DNA of 64,000 bases, from the NCBI RefSeq assembly GCF_900582195.1, contig NZ_UTHA01000130.1, positions 95,743-159,742 on the forward strand. Direction: 5' to 3'. Position 1 is the first letter of the stretch; the number at the start of each line of letters is the position of its first letter. Shown piece after piece: positions 1 to 9,485 of the stretch. This stretch comes from Pseudomonas viridiflava. Lineage in GTDB: Bacteria; Pseudomonadota; Gammaproteobacteria; Pseudomonadales; Pseudomonadaceae. The translations under genes and the position numbers were made by a program. Below the pieces are notes generated by a model. It was given only the letters and a program-made list of their open reading frames with translations, searched no databases and was not told the origin of the DNA.

Positions 1-1537
1 CCGGGTTGAGAATACCGTTCGGATCGAGCAGACGTTTGAGTTGCCACATCAGTTGATAGGCGTCGCTGCCCCATTCCAGTTCCACGAACGGCGCCATGTT
101 GCGGCCGGTGCCGTGTTCGGCTTTCAGCGAGCCACCGAATTCCACCGCGACCAGTTGCGCGACGTCGTCCATGAACGCTTGATAGCGTGCGACTTCTTCC
201 GGGTTGTTGAAGCCTTGGGTGAAGACGAAGTGCAGATTGCCTTCCAGTGCGTGTCCGAAAAGGATCGCTTCGTCGTAGGCATGTTTGTCGAACAACTCGA
301 TCAAGCGGTTCACGCCGATGGCCAGTTGTTCGACGGGGAAAGTCACGTCTTCGATGATCACCGTGGTGCCGGTTTTGCGCACGGCACCGACGGCGGGGAA
401 GGTGTCCTTGCGGATGGCCCAGAGCTTGGCGTTTTCGGCAGGGTCTTCGGTGAAGTCGACCTGCTTTTCCACCGGGAAAGCGCTCAGCGACGCCATAATT
501 TGCGCCAGTTGTTCCTGCAACAAAGTAGAAGACGCGGCGCGGGATTCGATGAGTAACGCGCAGGCATTGTTCGACAGCTGTTGTACGAAAGCGGGCATGC
601 CCGGTTTGTCCTGCACCGAACGCAGGCTGCGCCGATCCAGCAGCTCCACGGCGGATACCGGTTGGCTTTTCAGCACGGTGACGGCGTTGCAGCAGGTTTC
701 CACATCCGGGAAGACGATCAGTGCCGACGCCTTGTTCGGGTGATCGATCACTGTGTCATAGGTCACCGCGCTGATGAAGCCGAGGGTGCCTTCGGAGCCG
801 ACCAGCAAGTGGCTCAAGATATCCACAGGCTCATCGAAATCCACCAAGGCATTCAGGGACAGTCCGGTGGTATTTTTCAGACGGTATTTGTGGCGGATTC
901 GTGCAGCCAGTTCGGCGTTGGCGCGGGTCTCGCGGCCCAATATCGCCAGGCGTTCGAGCAGCTCGCCGTGGCTGGCGTGGAATGCCGCGACACTTGCAGT
1001 GTCTTCAGTATCCAGGCGCGTGCCGTCGGCCAGCACCAGACGGATGCCGGCCAGCGTGTGATAAGTATTTTGCGCGGTGCCGCAGCACATGCCACTGGCG
1101 TTGTTGGCAACAATGCCGCCGATCTTGCAGGCGTTGATCGAAGCCGGGTCCGGGCCGATCTTGCGCCCGAACGGTGCCAGCCACGCGTTGGCCTGTGCGC
1201 CGATCACACCCGGTTGCAGGCGGATTTGCATGCCTTGGCCACGAATCTCCCGGGCGTTCCAGTTATCCCCAAGCACGATCAAAACGGAATCGCTGATCGC
1301 CTGACCGGAAAGGCTGGTGCCGGCCGCGCGGAACGTCACCGGAACATGGTCGCGCTGAGCCAGTTTCAACAGGCCGACGACTTCATCTTCGGACTCGACG
1401 CGGATCACCAGTTTTGGAATCAGTCGATAAAAACTGGCATCGGTGCCAAAGGCCAGGGTCGATAACGGATCGTCGAAGCGGCGTTCAGCCGGAATCAATT
1501 GCTGCGCATCACGCAGGAAGTTCGCTGGAAGCGTCAT
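1..1537 (-). CDS. dld: FAD/Fe-S D-lactate dehydrogenase, N-terminal part (runs off the window)
   Basis: About 512 residues are visible, reading leftward from an ATG at 1537 and leaving the window with no stop. The protein has an FAD_binding_4 (VAO-type) domain, seen in GTSLSGQ, the NNASGMCCG segment and GSEGTLGFI. An FAD-oxidase C-terminal domain follows, with ...EAILFGHALEGNLH and GGSLKAEHGTG. Family members of about 940 residues add a C-terminal 4Fe-4S/CCG module that would lie outside. The expected role is quinone-linked oxidation of D-lactate to pyruvate at the inner membrane. The ATG overlaps the lutC stop (ATGA), so it is the last seen gene of the lut operon. The D-lactate assignment comes from the lldP-lut context; glycolate or 2-hydroxyglutarate oxidases share the fold. 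Confidence 0.85.
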   Translation of the reverse strand, partial: MTLPANFLRDAQQLIPAERRFDDPLSTLAFGTDASFYRLIPKLVIRVESEDEVVGLLKLAQRDHVPVTFRAAGTSLSGQAISDSVLIVLGDNWNAREIRGQGMQIRLQPGVIGAQANAWLAPFGRKIGPDPASINACKIGGIVANNASGMCCGTAQNTYHTLAGIRLVLADGTRLDTEDTASVAAFHASHGELLERLAILGRETRANAELAARIRHKYRLKNTTGLSLNALVDFDEPVDILSHLLVGSEGTLGFISAVTYDTVIDHPNKASALIVFPDVETCCNAVTVLKSQPVSAVELLDRRSLRSVQDKPGMPAFVQQLSNNACALLIESRAASSTLLQEQLAQIMASLSAFPVEKQVDFTEDPAENAKLWAIRKDTFPAVGAVRKTGTTVIIEDVTFPVEQLAIGVNRLIELFDKHAYDEAILFGHALEGNLHFVFTQGFNNPEEVARYQAFMDDVAQLVAVEFGGSLKAEHGTGRNMAPFVELEWGSDAYQLMWQLKRLLDPNGILNP

Positions 1538-2205
1538 TGATCCTCCAGAATCAGAACCACCAGGTCTTTCGGGCCGTGGGCGCCGTACGCCAATACCTGC
1601 TCGATGTCAGCGGTTTTCGACGGGCCGGACACCAGCAACGCGTTGGTCGGCATGCCTTGGGCCCATTCAAATTCCTGTTGCACCTGATAGAAGTTGTCGC
1701 GGATTTCGCTGGCCTTGAGCAGGGCGAAATGTACCGGCGGCACCAGGCTCATCAAACGCGGTTCTTCGCGGGTTGGCCACAGAATCAGGCTGCCGGTGGC
1801 GGCGATGGCACCGAGGGTGCCGGTGAGGCTGGCCGGTGTGTCGTTGAACAGTTCGGCTTTCCACTCTTCCATCGGCCGGTCGTAGGATTTCAGTGTCGGC
1901 AGATCAGGATTGTTCGCCCAATGCTGTGTGATTTTCTGCCCGTGTGCTGTTGTCGGTGCGATCAACAGGCTCGGTAACTGACGGTCGCGCAGTAATTGCG
2001 CGAGCAGGGCCGGCCAATCTTCGCCCGAGGTCAGGTGAATTTCTGTGTGCACCGCTTCCATCAGTTTGCGCAGTTGCGGGATGCGTTGTTCGGCGCTGTA
2101 GGTGTAAGGCTGCGTCACCAGATCGACGTCGAAGTTGTCGGCAATTGGCGTGGTGCCAGTCAGACTTTTCCGCAGCTTGCCGAGGATATTTTGCTTGGCG
2201 CTCAT
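1534..2205 (-). CDS. lutC: Lactate utilization protein C (LUD domain)
   Basis: A 223-residue LUD/DUF162-family protein, third subunit of the LutABC (LldEFG/YkgEFG-type) NAD-independent L-lactate oxidase complex. The C-terminal half carries the family core: TGTLGAIAATGSL, PTREEPRLMSLVPPVH, and GPSKTADIEQVLAYGAHGP near the end. No iron-sulfur motif is present, as expected for this subunit. Its start codon shares one base with the lutB stop (TGATG) and its stop overlaps the dld start (ATGA). Translation is therefore probably coupled through the operon, and the chain probably supports cytoplasmic-face lactate oxidation feeding quinone. Confidence 0.9.
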   Translation of the reverse strand: MSAKQNILGKLRKSLTGTTPIADNFDVDLVTQPYTYSAEQRIPQLRKLMEAVHTEIHLTSGEDWPALLAQLLRDRQLPSLLIAPTTAHGQKITQHWANNPDLPTLKSYDRPMEEWKAELFNDTPASLTGTLGAIAATGSLILWPTREEPRLMSLVPPVHFALLKASEIRDNFYQVQQEFEWAQGMPTNALLVSGPSKTADIEQVLAYGAHGPKDLVVLILEDQ

Positions 2206-3659
2206 CAGCGGTCTCCCTGTTTGGCCAGATGCTCACGGGCCATGTCGTGCAGTGAGCGGGCGGCGGGTTTCGGCGCGCTGTGGTTTTGGGTCCACGGGCC
2301 GACGTTACTCGGAGTCAGGGCACGCAGGCGCGTGGCGAAGAAACCGAACAACCGATACAGCGTCGGAGAACTGTTGAGCTTCGCCCAAGCGTTCCAGATA
2401 AAGCGTTCCTTGCGCGAATACTTGCTGCCTTGGCCGCGCATCACTTGATTCGGGCTGTCCGGAGCTTTGACGTTTTCTTCGCGCAGGCGTCGCAGGATCG
2501 CCGGAATCGGAATTTTTACCGGGCAGACCTCACCGCAGGCGCCGCACAGCGATGACGCACTCGGGTGATCCGGAACCTTGGCCAGGCCGACCATGTGCGG
2601 CGTGATGATTTTGCCGATAGGCCCCGGGTACACCTCGCCATACGTATGACCGCCTACGCGGGTGTAGACCGGGCAATGGTTCATGCAGGCGCCGCAGCGG
2701 ATGCAGTTCAGGGTTTGGCGCAGTTCACTGTCGGCGAAAGCCTGGCTGCGACCGTTGTCGAGCAGGACCAGATGAACTTCCTGCGGGCCGTCGAGTTCGT
2801 GTTCCTTGCGCGGGCCGGAGATCATGTTGACGTAAGTGGTAATCGGAATGCCCAGCGCCGAGCGCGTCAGCAGTGACAGCAGTGGCACCACGTCACGCAG
2901 GTTTTCCACGACTTTTTCGATGCCGGTGACGGCGATGTGCACCGGCGGCACGGTGGTAGTCATGCGTCCGTTGCCTTCGTTTTCCACCAGCAGCAGGGTG
3001 CCGGTTTCGGCCACGGCGAAGTTGACACCGGAAACGCCGATGTCCGCTTCGAAGAATTTCTGCCGCAGGACTCTGCGACCGATCTGAATGAGTTGGTCAA
3101 CGTCCTTGGTGTATTCCACGCCAAGTTTGTCGTGGAACAAGGACGCGACCTGACCGGCATTCTTGTGGATCGCCGGCATAATGATGTGTGAAGGCTTCTC
3201 GTGGTCGAGCTGGACGATGTATTCCCCCATATCGGACTCCAGACATTCAATGTCCCGAGCCTCGAGGAAATGGTTCATCTCCATCTCTTCGCTGACCATC
3301 GATTTGCCCTTGATCACTTGCCGCGCCTCGTGAGCGCGGATGATCGATAAGACGATGCCATTGGCTTCGTCCACCGTTTCCGCCCAGTGCACTGTCACAC
3401 CGTTGCGGGTCAGGTTCTGTTCCAGTTGCTCGAGCAGGTCGGGCAACTTGGACAGCGCGCGGGCTTTGATCGAATTGCCCAGTGCGCGCAAATGTTCTCT
3501 TTCGTGGGCATCGCTGAAAGCGGCTGCCCGCTTGACCATCAATGAATCCATCGCCGTGCGGAAGTTGTTCCGCAGCTGCTGATCACCCAAGGCATTTTGC
3601 GCCCGAGTACGGAAATCCTCTTCTACGGCGACCGTAGGAATAATCGCGGAAGTGCTCAT
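2205..3659 (-). CDS. lutB: Lactate utilization protein B, iron-sulfur LUD protein
   Basis: A 484-residue protein with an N-terminal LUD domain (LVENEGNGRMTTTVPPVHI) and two ferredoxin-like 4Fe-4S motifs. The first is CIRCGACMNHC (Cys319, 322, 325, 329) and the second is CGACGEVCP (Cys372, 375, 379). It is the large Fe-S subunit of the L-lactate oxidase complex, passing electrons toward the quinone pool. I chose the ATG at 3659 rather than an upstream ATG at 3683. That start overlaps the lutA stop by four bases (ATGA) and gives the usual N-terminus MSTSAII. Confidence 0.93.
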   Translation of the reverse strand: MSTSAIIPTVAVEEDFRTRAQNALGDQQLRNNFRTAMDSLMVKRAAAFSDAHEREHLRALGNSIKARALSKLPDLLEQLEQNLTRNGVTVHWAETVDEANGIVLSIIRAHEARQVIKGKSMVSEEMEMNHFLEARDIECLESDMGEYIVQLDHEKPSHIIMPAIHKNAGQVASLFHDKLGVEYTKDVDQLIQIGRRVLRQKFFEADIGVSGVNFAVAETGTLLLVENEGNGRMTTTVPPVHIAVTGIEKVVENLRDVVPLLSLLTRSALGIPITTYVNMISGPRKEHELDGPQEVHLVLLDNGRSQAFADSELRQTLNCIRCGACMNHCPVYTRVGGHTYGEVYPGPIGKIITPHMVGLAKVPDHPSASSLCGACGEVCPVKIPIPAILRRLREENVKAPDSPNQVMRGQGSKYSRKERFIWNAWAKLNSSPTLYRLFGFFATRLRALTPSNVGPWTQNHSAPKPAARSLHDMAREHLAKQGDR

Positions 3660-4480
3660 TGCGCACCCCCGGTTCGTTGCCACAAGAAGCTGGCGAGATG
3701 TTGCCCGCGCAGCGCTTCTTTTTGTTTCTCCAATGCGCCGTTGATGTTCATCAAACAGCCACAGTCGGCGCTCAACACCTTGTGCGCGCCGGAATCCTTC
3801 AACGCTTTGGTCTTGTCAGCCACCATCGCGCCGGAAATGTCTGGCATACGGACGCTGAATGTTCCACCGAAGCCACAGCATTCGCTTTCGTGGTCGTGAT
3901 TGACCCGTTCCACGTTGCTCAACTGCGCCAACAACTCGCGGCCGTGCAGGTGGGTGTTCATTTCGCGGCGTGCCGAACACGAAGTGTGCAGCGCGACTTT
4001 GACCGGTTCACCGCTGTCCTTGAGCTGCACCTTGCAGACGAACAGCAGAAACTCGGCCAGTTCATAGGTGCGGGCCGCGAGGGCCTGAACCTGTTTCAAC
4101 GTCTCCGGCTCGTCCTTGAACAAGTCGGCGTAATGCTCACGCAGCATGCCGGCGCAGGAACCCGACGGCACCACCACCGGATAATCGCCGGCAAACAGCG
4201 CCAGTTGCGAGCGCGCTACCGTCCGTGCCTGCTCGGTGTAACCCGAGGTGTAGGCCGGCTGGCCGCAGCAACTCTGCCCTTGCGGATACTCGACCCGGAT
4301 CCCTTCGCGCTCCAGCAAGTGGATCGCGTCCATCCCGGCTTCGGGGTAGAACAGGTCGACCACGCAGGTGCCGAACAGGTAGACCCGCGACGGTTTCTCG
4401 CTGGGGTATTGCCGAGGTTCGGGCAGTGGCGGTGCCACTCGGGTCGCGTTTGGCACAGCGTTGTAAAAAAGCTCGCTCAT
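3656..4480 (-). CDS. lutA: Lactate utilization protein A, CCG-domain Fe-S oxidoreductase
   Basis: A 274-residue protein with two CCG (DUF224-like) heterodisulfide-reductase-type domains. The N-terminal half has QSCCGQPAYTSG, and the C-terminal half has HTSCSARREM followed by ESECCGFGGTFS. These cysteines ligate an Fe-S cluster in the LutA/LldE/GlpC superfamily. It is the first gene of the lutABC-dld block, 149 bases downstream of lldP, and is probably on the same transcript. The role is subunit of the L-lactate oxidase. Seen: motifs and context. Inferred: substrate. Confidence 0.92.
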   Translation of the reverse strand: MSELFYNAVPNATRVAPPLPEPRQYPSEKPSRVYLFGTCVVDLFYPEAGMDAIHLLEREGIRVEYPQGQSCCGQPAYTSGYTEQARTVARSQLALFAGDYPVVVPSGSCAGMLREHYADLFKDEPETLKQVQALAARTYELAEFLLFVCKVQLKDSGEPVKVALHTSCSARREMNTHLHGRELLAQLSNVERVNHDHESECCGFGGTFSVRMPDISGAMVADKTKALKDSGAHKVLSADCGCLMNINGALEKQKEALRGQHLASFLWQRTGGAQ

Positions 4481-4629
4481 CAGGCGTGTCTCCGGGTGGT
4501 CCCGGTTATCCGTCTGTGCGACTGCTGAATATAAAGAGCGTTGCTTTCAGCAGCCTTACAGACCGGGTTGTGAATTGCTGACGCCGAAATCACGGATCGG
4601 CGTCGGTTATTTCCATTTCGGGTGTAGGT

Positions 4630-6324
4630 TTAGTGCACCAGCATGCCGGTGAACCAGTAGGCCTGGGCCAAGGTGATCAGACCGACGATCGTTGCAAAGA
4701 ATAGGCTGTGCTTGAGGGTGAAGCGGAACAGATCCGACTCTTTGCCCACCAGCCCGGTCGCGGCGCAGGCCACGGCAATCGATTGTGGCGAGATCATCTT
4801 GCCGGTCACGCCGCCGCTGGTGTTCGCCGCGACGAGCAAGGTGTCATTGACGCCGATCTGGTGGGCGGTGGTCGCTTGCAATGAGCTGAACAGCGCGTTG
4901 GATGAAGTATCCGAACCGGTGAGGAACACGCCGAGCCAGCCCAGGAACGGCGAGAAGAACGGGAATGCCGCGCCGGTTCCGGCCAATACCAGGGCCATGG
5001 TCGAAGACATGCCGGAGTAATTGGTGACGAAGGCGAACGCCAGCACCATGCCGATCGACAGAATCGGCCAGCGCAGTTCGTAGAAGGTCTCCCTTAAAGT
5101 GGTAAGACCAGTTTTGAAGTTGATCTTCAATACCAGCATCGAGATCAGTGCCGAGAAGAAAATCGCCGTGCCGGTCGCGGAAATCGGATCGAGTTTGAAC
5201 ACGGCCGGGATGGCAGTCGGAGCGGCCACGATCGGTGCGGTTTTGATCACCAGTTGATCAAGGTGCGGAATCGCGAAGTTGAACACCCAGCTGTACATCG
5301 AACCGCCGGCGGCGAACATCGCTTTGAAAGGCTTCAGCGTCCAGATGGTCACCAGCACAGTGAGAATCAGGAACGGCGACCAGGCCTTGAAAATTTCCCC
5401 GAGGCTGTAAGGCGAAGCCACGGTAGTGCGCTTCTGGCCGAAACCGCCGACGCTGGCGGTCACCACCGAGGCGGAAACGGCACCGGCGATGTGTTGGCCG
5501 GCGGCGCGTTTCGGCTGCCAGACTTTCAGGAACAAGGTCAGGGAAATCAGGCTGGCCAAGGCCGACGTGATGTCCGGCAACTCAGGGCCAATGAAGTTGG
5601 AAGTGAAGTATTGGGTGATGGCGAAGCTCAGGCCGGCAACCAGTGCAGCTGGCCAGGTTTCACGCACACCACGCAGGCCGTCCATCATGAACACCAGCCA
5701 GAACGGCACGAATAGCGACAGCAGCGGCAGTTGGCGACCGGTCATGGCGCCGATCTTGAACGCGTCGATACCGGTGACTTGGCCGGCAACAATGATTGGA
5801 ATCCCCAAGGCGCCGAACGCAACCGGTGCGGTGTTGGCGATCAGGCACAGGCCGGCGGCGTACAGCGGGTTGAAGCCCAGCCCGACCAGCAGCGCGGCAG
5901 TAATTGCCACGGGCGCGCCGAAACCGGCGGCACCTTCCAGGAACGCACCAAAACAGAAACCGATCAGCAGCACTTGCAGGCGCTGGTCGTCGGTAATCGA
6001 TAACACCGAACTGCGAATGACTTCGAACTGACCACTTTTCACCGTCAGTTTGTAGAGGAATACCGCTGCGACAATGATCCAGGCAATCGGCCACAGACCG
6101 TAGGCGAAGCCATACCCGGCGGCGGCGAAGGCCATGTCGACCGGCATCTGGAACGCGAAAATCGCCACGGCAATCGACAGGGCGAGGGTGATGCTCCCGG
6201 CCACGTGGCCTTTGAGGCGGAACACCGCCAGCGCGAGGAAAAAGAACACGATGGGGATGACGGCCGCGAGTGCGGACACGCCGAGACTGCCGAGCGGGCT
6301 GTAGAGCTGTTGCCAGGTTTGCAT
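4630..6324 (-). CDS. lldP: L-lactate permease
   Basis: A 564-residue, very hydrophobic protein with 12-14 predicted membrane helices and LctP-family sequence throughout, including [28 protein letters not shown] and [18 protein letters not shown]. It imports L-lactate, and in many family members D-lactate and glycolate, with protons across the inner membrane. It heads the lut operon. A perfect GntR-type palindrome at 6376-6392 lies 52 bases upstream of the ATG, pointing to control by the divergent LldR. Confidence 0.95.
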   Translation of the reverse strand: MQTWQQLYSPLGSLGVSALAAVIPIVFFFLALAVFRLKGHVAGSITLALSIAVAIFAFQMPVDMAFAAAGYGFAYGLWPIAWIIVAAVFLYKLTVKSGQFEVIRSSVLSITDDQRLQVLLIGFCFGAFLEGAAGFGAPVAITAALLVGLGFNPLYAAGLCLIANTAPVAFGALGIPIIVAGQVTGIDAFKIGAMTGRQLPLLSLFVPFWLVFMMDGLRGVRETWPAALVAGLSFAITQYFTSNFIGPELPDITSALASLISLTLFLKVWQPKRAAGQHIAGAVSASVVTASVGGFGQKRTTVASPYSLGEIFKAWSPFLILTVLVTIWTLKPFKAMFAAGGSMYSWVFNFAIPHLDQLVIKTAPIVAAPTAIPAVFKLDPISATGTAIFFSALISMLVLKINFKTGLTTLRETFYELRWPILSIGMVLAFAFVTNYSGMSSTMALVLAGTGAAFPFFSPFLGWLGVFLTGSDTSSNALFSSLQATTAHQIGVNDTLLVAANTSGGVTGKMISPQSIAVACAATGLVGKESDLFRFTLKHSLFFATIVGLITLAQAYWFTGMLVH

Positions 6325-6375
6325 ATGGGGTGGCCCCTAATTGTTGTTGGTCAGGCACTGTCAGCGTTCTTGGAT

Positions 6376-6392
6376 AATTGGTAATACCAATT
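6376..6392. promoter_or_regulatory. Probable LldR operator
   Basis: AATTGGTAATACCAATT has perfect 7-base inverted arms around a 3-base centre. It has the form (A)ATTGGTNNNACCAAT known for PdhR and LldR of the GntR/FadR subfamily. It sits alone in the lldP-lldR divergent interval, so one site could control both directions. Binding by the adjacent regulator is inferred. Confidence 0.8.
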
Positions 6393-6586
6393 TACAATCG
6401 CTGTTGGCTAGGGTAAAAGCCTTGATGGCGGTGTGTCAATTTGCCGCCCTAAAACTTTTGTCGAACAAGCGGTGCAGATCGCATCTGATCCGGTTTCGGC
6501 AAGTGGCGTCTGGTAGGTGTCGGCAAGGCGCCGATAGGCCAGAATAGAGAGCCCGGCGAGCGGTCGGGATCGTGGAGAAGTGAGTT

Positions 6587-7354
6587 ATGGGGTTTGATCA
6601 GATTCGGCAGCGCCGTTTGTCTGACGATATTGTCGAGCGACTCGAGGGGATGATCCTTGAGGGCACACTGAAGTCCGGCGAACGGCTGCCGGCGGAGCGC
6701 ACGCTGGCCGAACAATTTGGCGTATCACGGCCGTCATTGCGTGAAGCGATTCAGAAATTGGCGGCCAAAGGTCTGCTGGTCAGTCGCCAGGGTGGCGGCA
6801 ATTATGTGGTGGAGAGTCTGGGCTCGACGTTCAGCGATCCGCTGCTGCAGTTGCTCGAAAGCAATCCGGAGGCGCAGCGCGATCTACTGGAATTTCGCCA
6901 CACTTTGGAGGCATCGTGTGCCTATTACGCTGCGTTGCGCGCCACCGATGTCGATCGTGAGCGGCTGACCGCAGCGTTCGAAGAGCTGCAAGACTGCTAT
7001 TCGCGCCACGACGAAGTCAGTCGGGCGGAGGAGGGCGCGGCGGATGCGAAATTTCATCTGGCAATTGCCGAAGCCAGTCATAACGCGGTGTTGCTGCACA
7101 CCATCCGTGGGCTGTTTGATCTGCTCAAACGCAATGTGGTTACCAACATCGGCGGCATGTACAAGCAGCGCACGGAAACCCGCGACATGCTGATCACTCA
7201 GCATCGGGAATTGTATCTGGCGATTATTGAAGGTCGTGCGGAGCAGGCACGGGAAGTCTCCAGCCGACATATTTTGTATGTGCAGGAGGTTCTGGAAGAG
7301 GTGCGGCAGGAGGTTCAGCGTATGGCTCGTGCGGAGCGGCGCAAGGGAATGTGA
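6587..7354 (+). CDS. lldR: GntR-family (FadR/FCD) lactate-responsive regulator
   Basis: A 255-residue regulator. The winged helix-turn-helix spans about residues 8-75 (SGERLPAERTLAEQFGVSRPSLREAIQKLAAKGLL). An all-helical FCD effector domain spans about 85-235, with metal/ligand-pocket residues including the histidine-rich DAKFHLAIAEASHN segment. A good ribosome site (ggagaag) precedes the ATG. It is divergent from lldP with the palindrome 6376-6392 between them. By analogy with E. coli and P. aeruginosa LldR it should repress lldP-lut-dld until lactate is present. Confidence 0.88.
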   Translation: MGFDQIRQRRLSDDIVERLEGMILEGTLKSGERLPAERTLAEQFGVSRPSLREAIQKLAAKGLLVSRQGGGNYVVESLGSTFSDPLLQLLESNPEAQRDLLEFRHTLEASCAYYAALRATDVDRERLTAAFEELQDCYSRHDEVSRAEEGAADAKFHLAIAEASHNAVLLHTIRGLFDLLKRNVVTNIGGMYKQRTETRDMLITQHRELYLAIIEGRAEQAREVSSRHILYVQEVLEEVRQEVQRMARAERRKGM

Positions 7355-7385
7355 TCAGTTAATTCTGTGTTGATGCGGCAATAGC

Positions 7386-7450
7386 TTTCGCAAGCAGGCT
7401 CGCTCCCACTTTGAAATGCATTCCAAAGTAAGAGCGAGCCTGCTCGCGAA
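7386..7450. repeat. REP doublet (inverted pair) between lldR and smpB
   Basis: Two REP cores in opposite orientation, tttcgcaagcaggctcgctc and its partner ending gagcgagcctgctcgcgaa, are separated by about 25 bases. They belong to the same core family as the doublets at 41458, 55234 and 59799. The element lies between the convergent ends of lldR and smpB. Such REPINs are non-coding, are thought to be moved by RAYT transposases, and may also stop transcription. Confidence 0.85.
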
Positions 7451-7472
7451 TACGCTCTAAAGGCAGAAGAAA

Positions 7473-7955
7473 TCAGTCTTCCTTGCCCTTGTTGCGCACC
7501 GCACGCTGCAGTTCACGACCAGCGTCGCGCTCACGCTCGGTGTCACGCTTGTCGTATTCCTTCTTGCCCTTGCCCAGAGCGATCTCGCACTTGACCATGT
7601 GCTTGCTCCAGTACCAGGACAAGCAGACGCAGGCGTAACCCTTTTGCTGCACGGCGGCAGCGAGCTTTTCCAGCTCGCGGCGGTTGAGCAGCAATTTGCG
7701 TGTGCGCACCGGGTCGGCGATGACGTGGGTGCTTGCGGTCATCAGAGGCGTGATGTGGCTGCCGAGCAACCACGCTTCGCCATCCTTGAGCAGCACATAG
7801 CTGTCGACCAGCTGTAGCTTGCTTGCCCGCAGACTTTTTACTTCCCAGCCGGCCAGGACCAGACCAGCCTCGAACTTATGCTCGATGAAGTAATCGTGTC
7901 GCGCCTTTTTGTTCTGCGCGATGGTCCCTGTTGGGTGTTTCTTCTGTTTAGCCAT
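7473..7955 (-). CDS. smpB: SsrA (tmRNA)-binding protein
   Basis: A 160-residue protein of normal SmpB length. It has the N-terminal [23 protein letters not shown], the core [16 protein letters not shown], and a basic C-terminal tail ([24 protein letters not shown]). SmpB binds tmRNA and places it in the empty A site of stalled ribosomes for trans-translation. The neighbourhood (ratA-rnfH, bamE, recN) is the same group that surrounds smpB in enterics. Confidence 0.97.
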   Translation of the reverse strand: MAKQKKHPTGTIAQNKKARHDYFIEHKFEAGLVLAGWEVKSLRASKLQLVDSYVLLKDGEAWLLGSHITPLMTASTHVIADPVRTRKLLLNRRELEKLAAAVQQKGYACVCLSWYWSKHMVKCEIALGKGKKEYDKRDTERERDAGRELQRAVRNKGKED

Positions 7956-8074
7956 AGGGGCGGCATTATATGGAGATAAACGGCTGTCGGCTACGGTGAT
8001 GCTGCGTGCTTGAGCAGGTTGAGTGAATCCCGGACAATGCGGCCTCTTTTTCTAACGCTTGGGCGTGATAAACG

Positions 8075-9478
8075 ATGTCGACAGACAAGGTTTCTGTCCA
8101 CGGCAGTTGGGCTAGCCGCTGGGTATTCATACTCGCCGCGACCGGTTCGGCCGTGGGACTGGGTAGTATCTGGAAGTTCCCCTACATGGTCGGGGTCTAC
8201 GGCGGCGGTGCGTTTGTACTGATGTTTCTGGCGTGCATCGCACTGATCGGCATCCCGGTCATGCTCGCTGAAACCCTGATCGGCCGGCGCGCCCGGCAAA
8301 GTCCGGCGAACGCCTTGAAGGTGCTGGCGCTGGAAGCCGGGCACTCGGGCAAATGGTCGTGGGGAGCGTTTGCCGGGATGATCACGGCATTGCTGATCCT
8401 GTCTTTCTATAGTGTGGTCGGCGGCTGGTCGCTGGACTACATCGTCGACATGGGCCGCGGTGACTTCCAGGGCGCAACGGCCGATCAGGTCGGCGCTTAT
8501 TTCGGCAATGTCATCTCCAATCCGTGGCGTCTGACACTTTGGCACACGATTTTCATGCTGCTATCGGCCTTCGTCATCGCCAAAGGCGTGGTCGCCGGGC
8601 TTGAGCGCAGCTTGCGCATCATGATGCCGCTGCTGTTCGTGATGATCCTGGTATTGCTGGGTTACAGCATGACCACCGGGCATTTCATGGAAGGCGTGCA
8701 TTTCATGTTCGACTTCCACCCGGAAAAAGTCCTCGACGGTTTGTTGCCGGCGATGGGGCATGCGTTCTTCTCGCTGAGCGTCGGTGTCGGCTCGATCATG
8801 ATCTACGGCGCTTACATGCCGAAGAGTTCGTCGTTGTCCGGCACGGTGGTCGGCGTGGCATTGCTCGATACCTTTGTTTCGCTGGTCGCCGGTCTGGCTC
8901 TGTTCCCGATTGTGTTTGCCGGCGGCCTGAACCCTAGCGAAGGGCCTGGCTTGATGTTCGTCAGCCTGCCATTTGCCTTTGGTAATGTGGCTTTCGGGCA
9001 ACTGATGGGCGTGGTGTTCTTTGTGCTGGTGGCGATTGCGGCATGGAGTTCGGCGATTTCGCTTCTGGAACCAATGGTTGCCTATCTGGTTGAGCGCACG
9101 AAAGTCAGCCGCGCGTGGGTGACTTTCTGGCTGGCGTTCATCTGCTGGTTCGTCGGTCTGGGCACGGTGTTCTCCTTCAATATCTGGAAGGAAGCCAAAT
9201 TTTTCGTGAACGAAGGCGGGATGTTCCATCTCTATCAATGGGGTGCGCAGAGCGGTCTGGACTTCTTTGGCGTGATCGATTTCTTCACCTCGCGGATCAT
9301 GTTGCCGCTCGGTGGTCTGTGTTTCGTGCTGTTTGCCGGATGGGTGATGGGGCGTGAAGTGGTACGCGACGAGTTGTCGATCCGCAATCCGCTACTGTTC
9401 GGCCTGTCTTTGTTTTTGATGCGCTACGTGGCGCCCATCGGCATTCTTGTAGTGTTTGCCGCTCAGCTCTGGAAGTAA
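8075..9478 (+). CDS. Sodium-dependent neurotransmitter:sodium symporter (NSS/SNF) family transporter
   Basis: A 467-residue inner-membrane protein with about 11-12 helices. Helix 1 has the NSS signature (LAATGSAVGLGSIWKFPYM), whose unwound GSAVGLG segment forms the Na+ and substrate sites in LeuT-like proteins. Further family motifs are IPVMLAETLIGRR and FFSLSVGVGSIMIYG. It probably imports an amino acid with sodium, but the substrate cannot be read from sequence. It stands alone between smpB and ratA, with its stop 7 bases before the ratA start, so some co-transcription is likely. Confidence 0.88.
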   Translation: MSTDKVSVHGSWASRWVFILAATGSAVGLGSIWKFPYMVGVYGGGAFVLMFLACIALIGIPVMLAETLIGRRARQSPANALKVLALEAGHSGKWSWGAFAGMITALLILSFYSVVGGWSLDYIVDMGRGDFQGATADQVGAYFGNVISNPWRLTLWHTIFMLLSAFVIAKGVVAGLERSLRIMMPLLFVMILVLLGYSMTTGHFMEGVHFMFDFHPEKVLDGLLPAMGHAFFSLSVGVGSIMIYGAYMPKSSSLSGTVVGVALLDTFVSLVAGLALFPIVFAGGLNPSEGPGLMFVSLPFAFGNVAFGQLMGVVFFVLVAIAAWSSAISLLEPMVAYLVERTKVSRAWVTFWLAFICWFVGLGTVFSFNIWKEAKFFVNEGGMFHLYQWGAQSGLDFFGVIDFFTSRIMLPLGGLCFVLFAGWVMGREVVRDELSIRNPLLFGLSLFLMRYVAPIGILVVFAAQLWK

Positions 9479-9485
9479 CGCTCAC

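Noticed and set aside
41..1465. Plus-strand open frames across the left edge
   Set aside because: They lie opposite the D-lactate dehydrogenase reading frame, whose FAD-domain motifs are clear.
4481..4629. Possible regulatory structure in the lldP-lutA gap
   Set aside because: Only imperfect cgaaat/atttcg pairing is visible, with no terminator T-run or second LldR palindrome.
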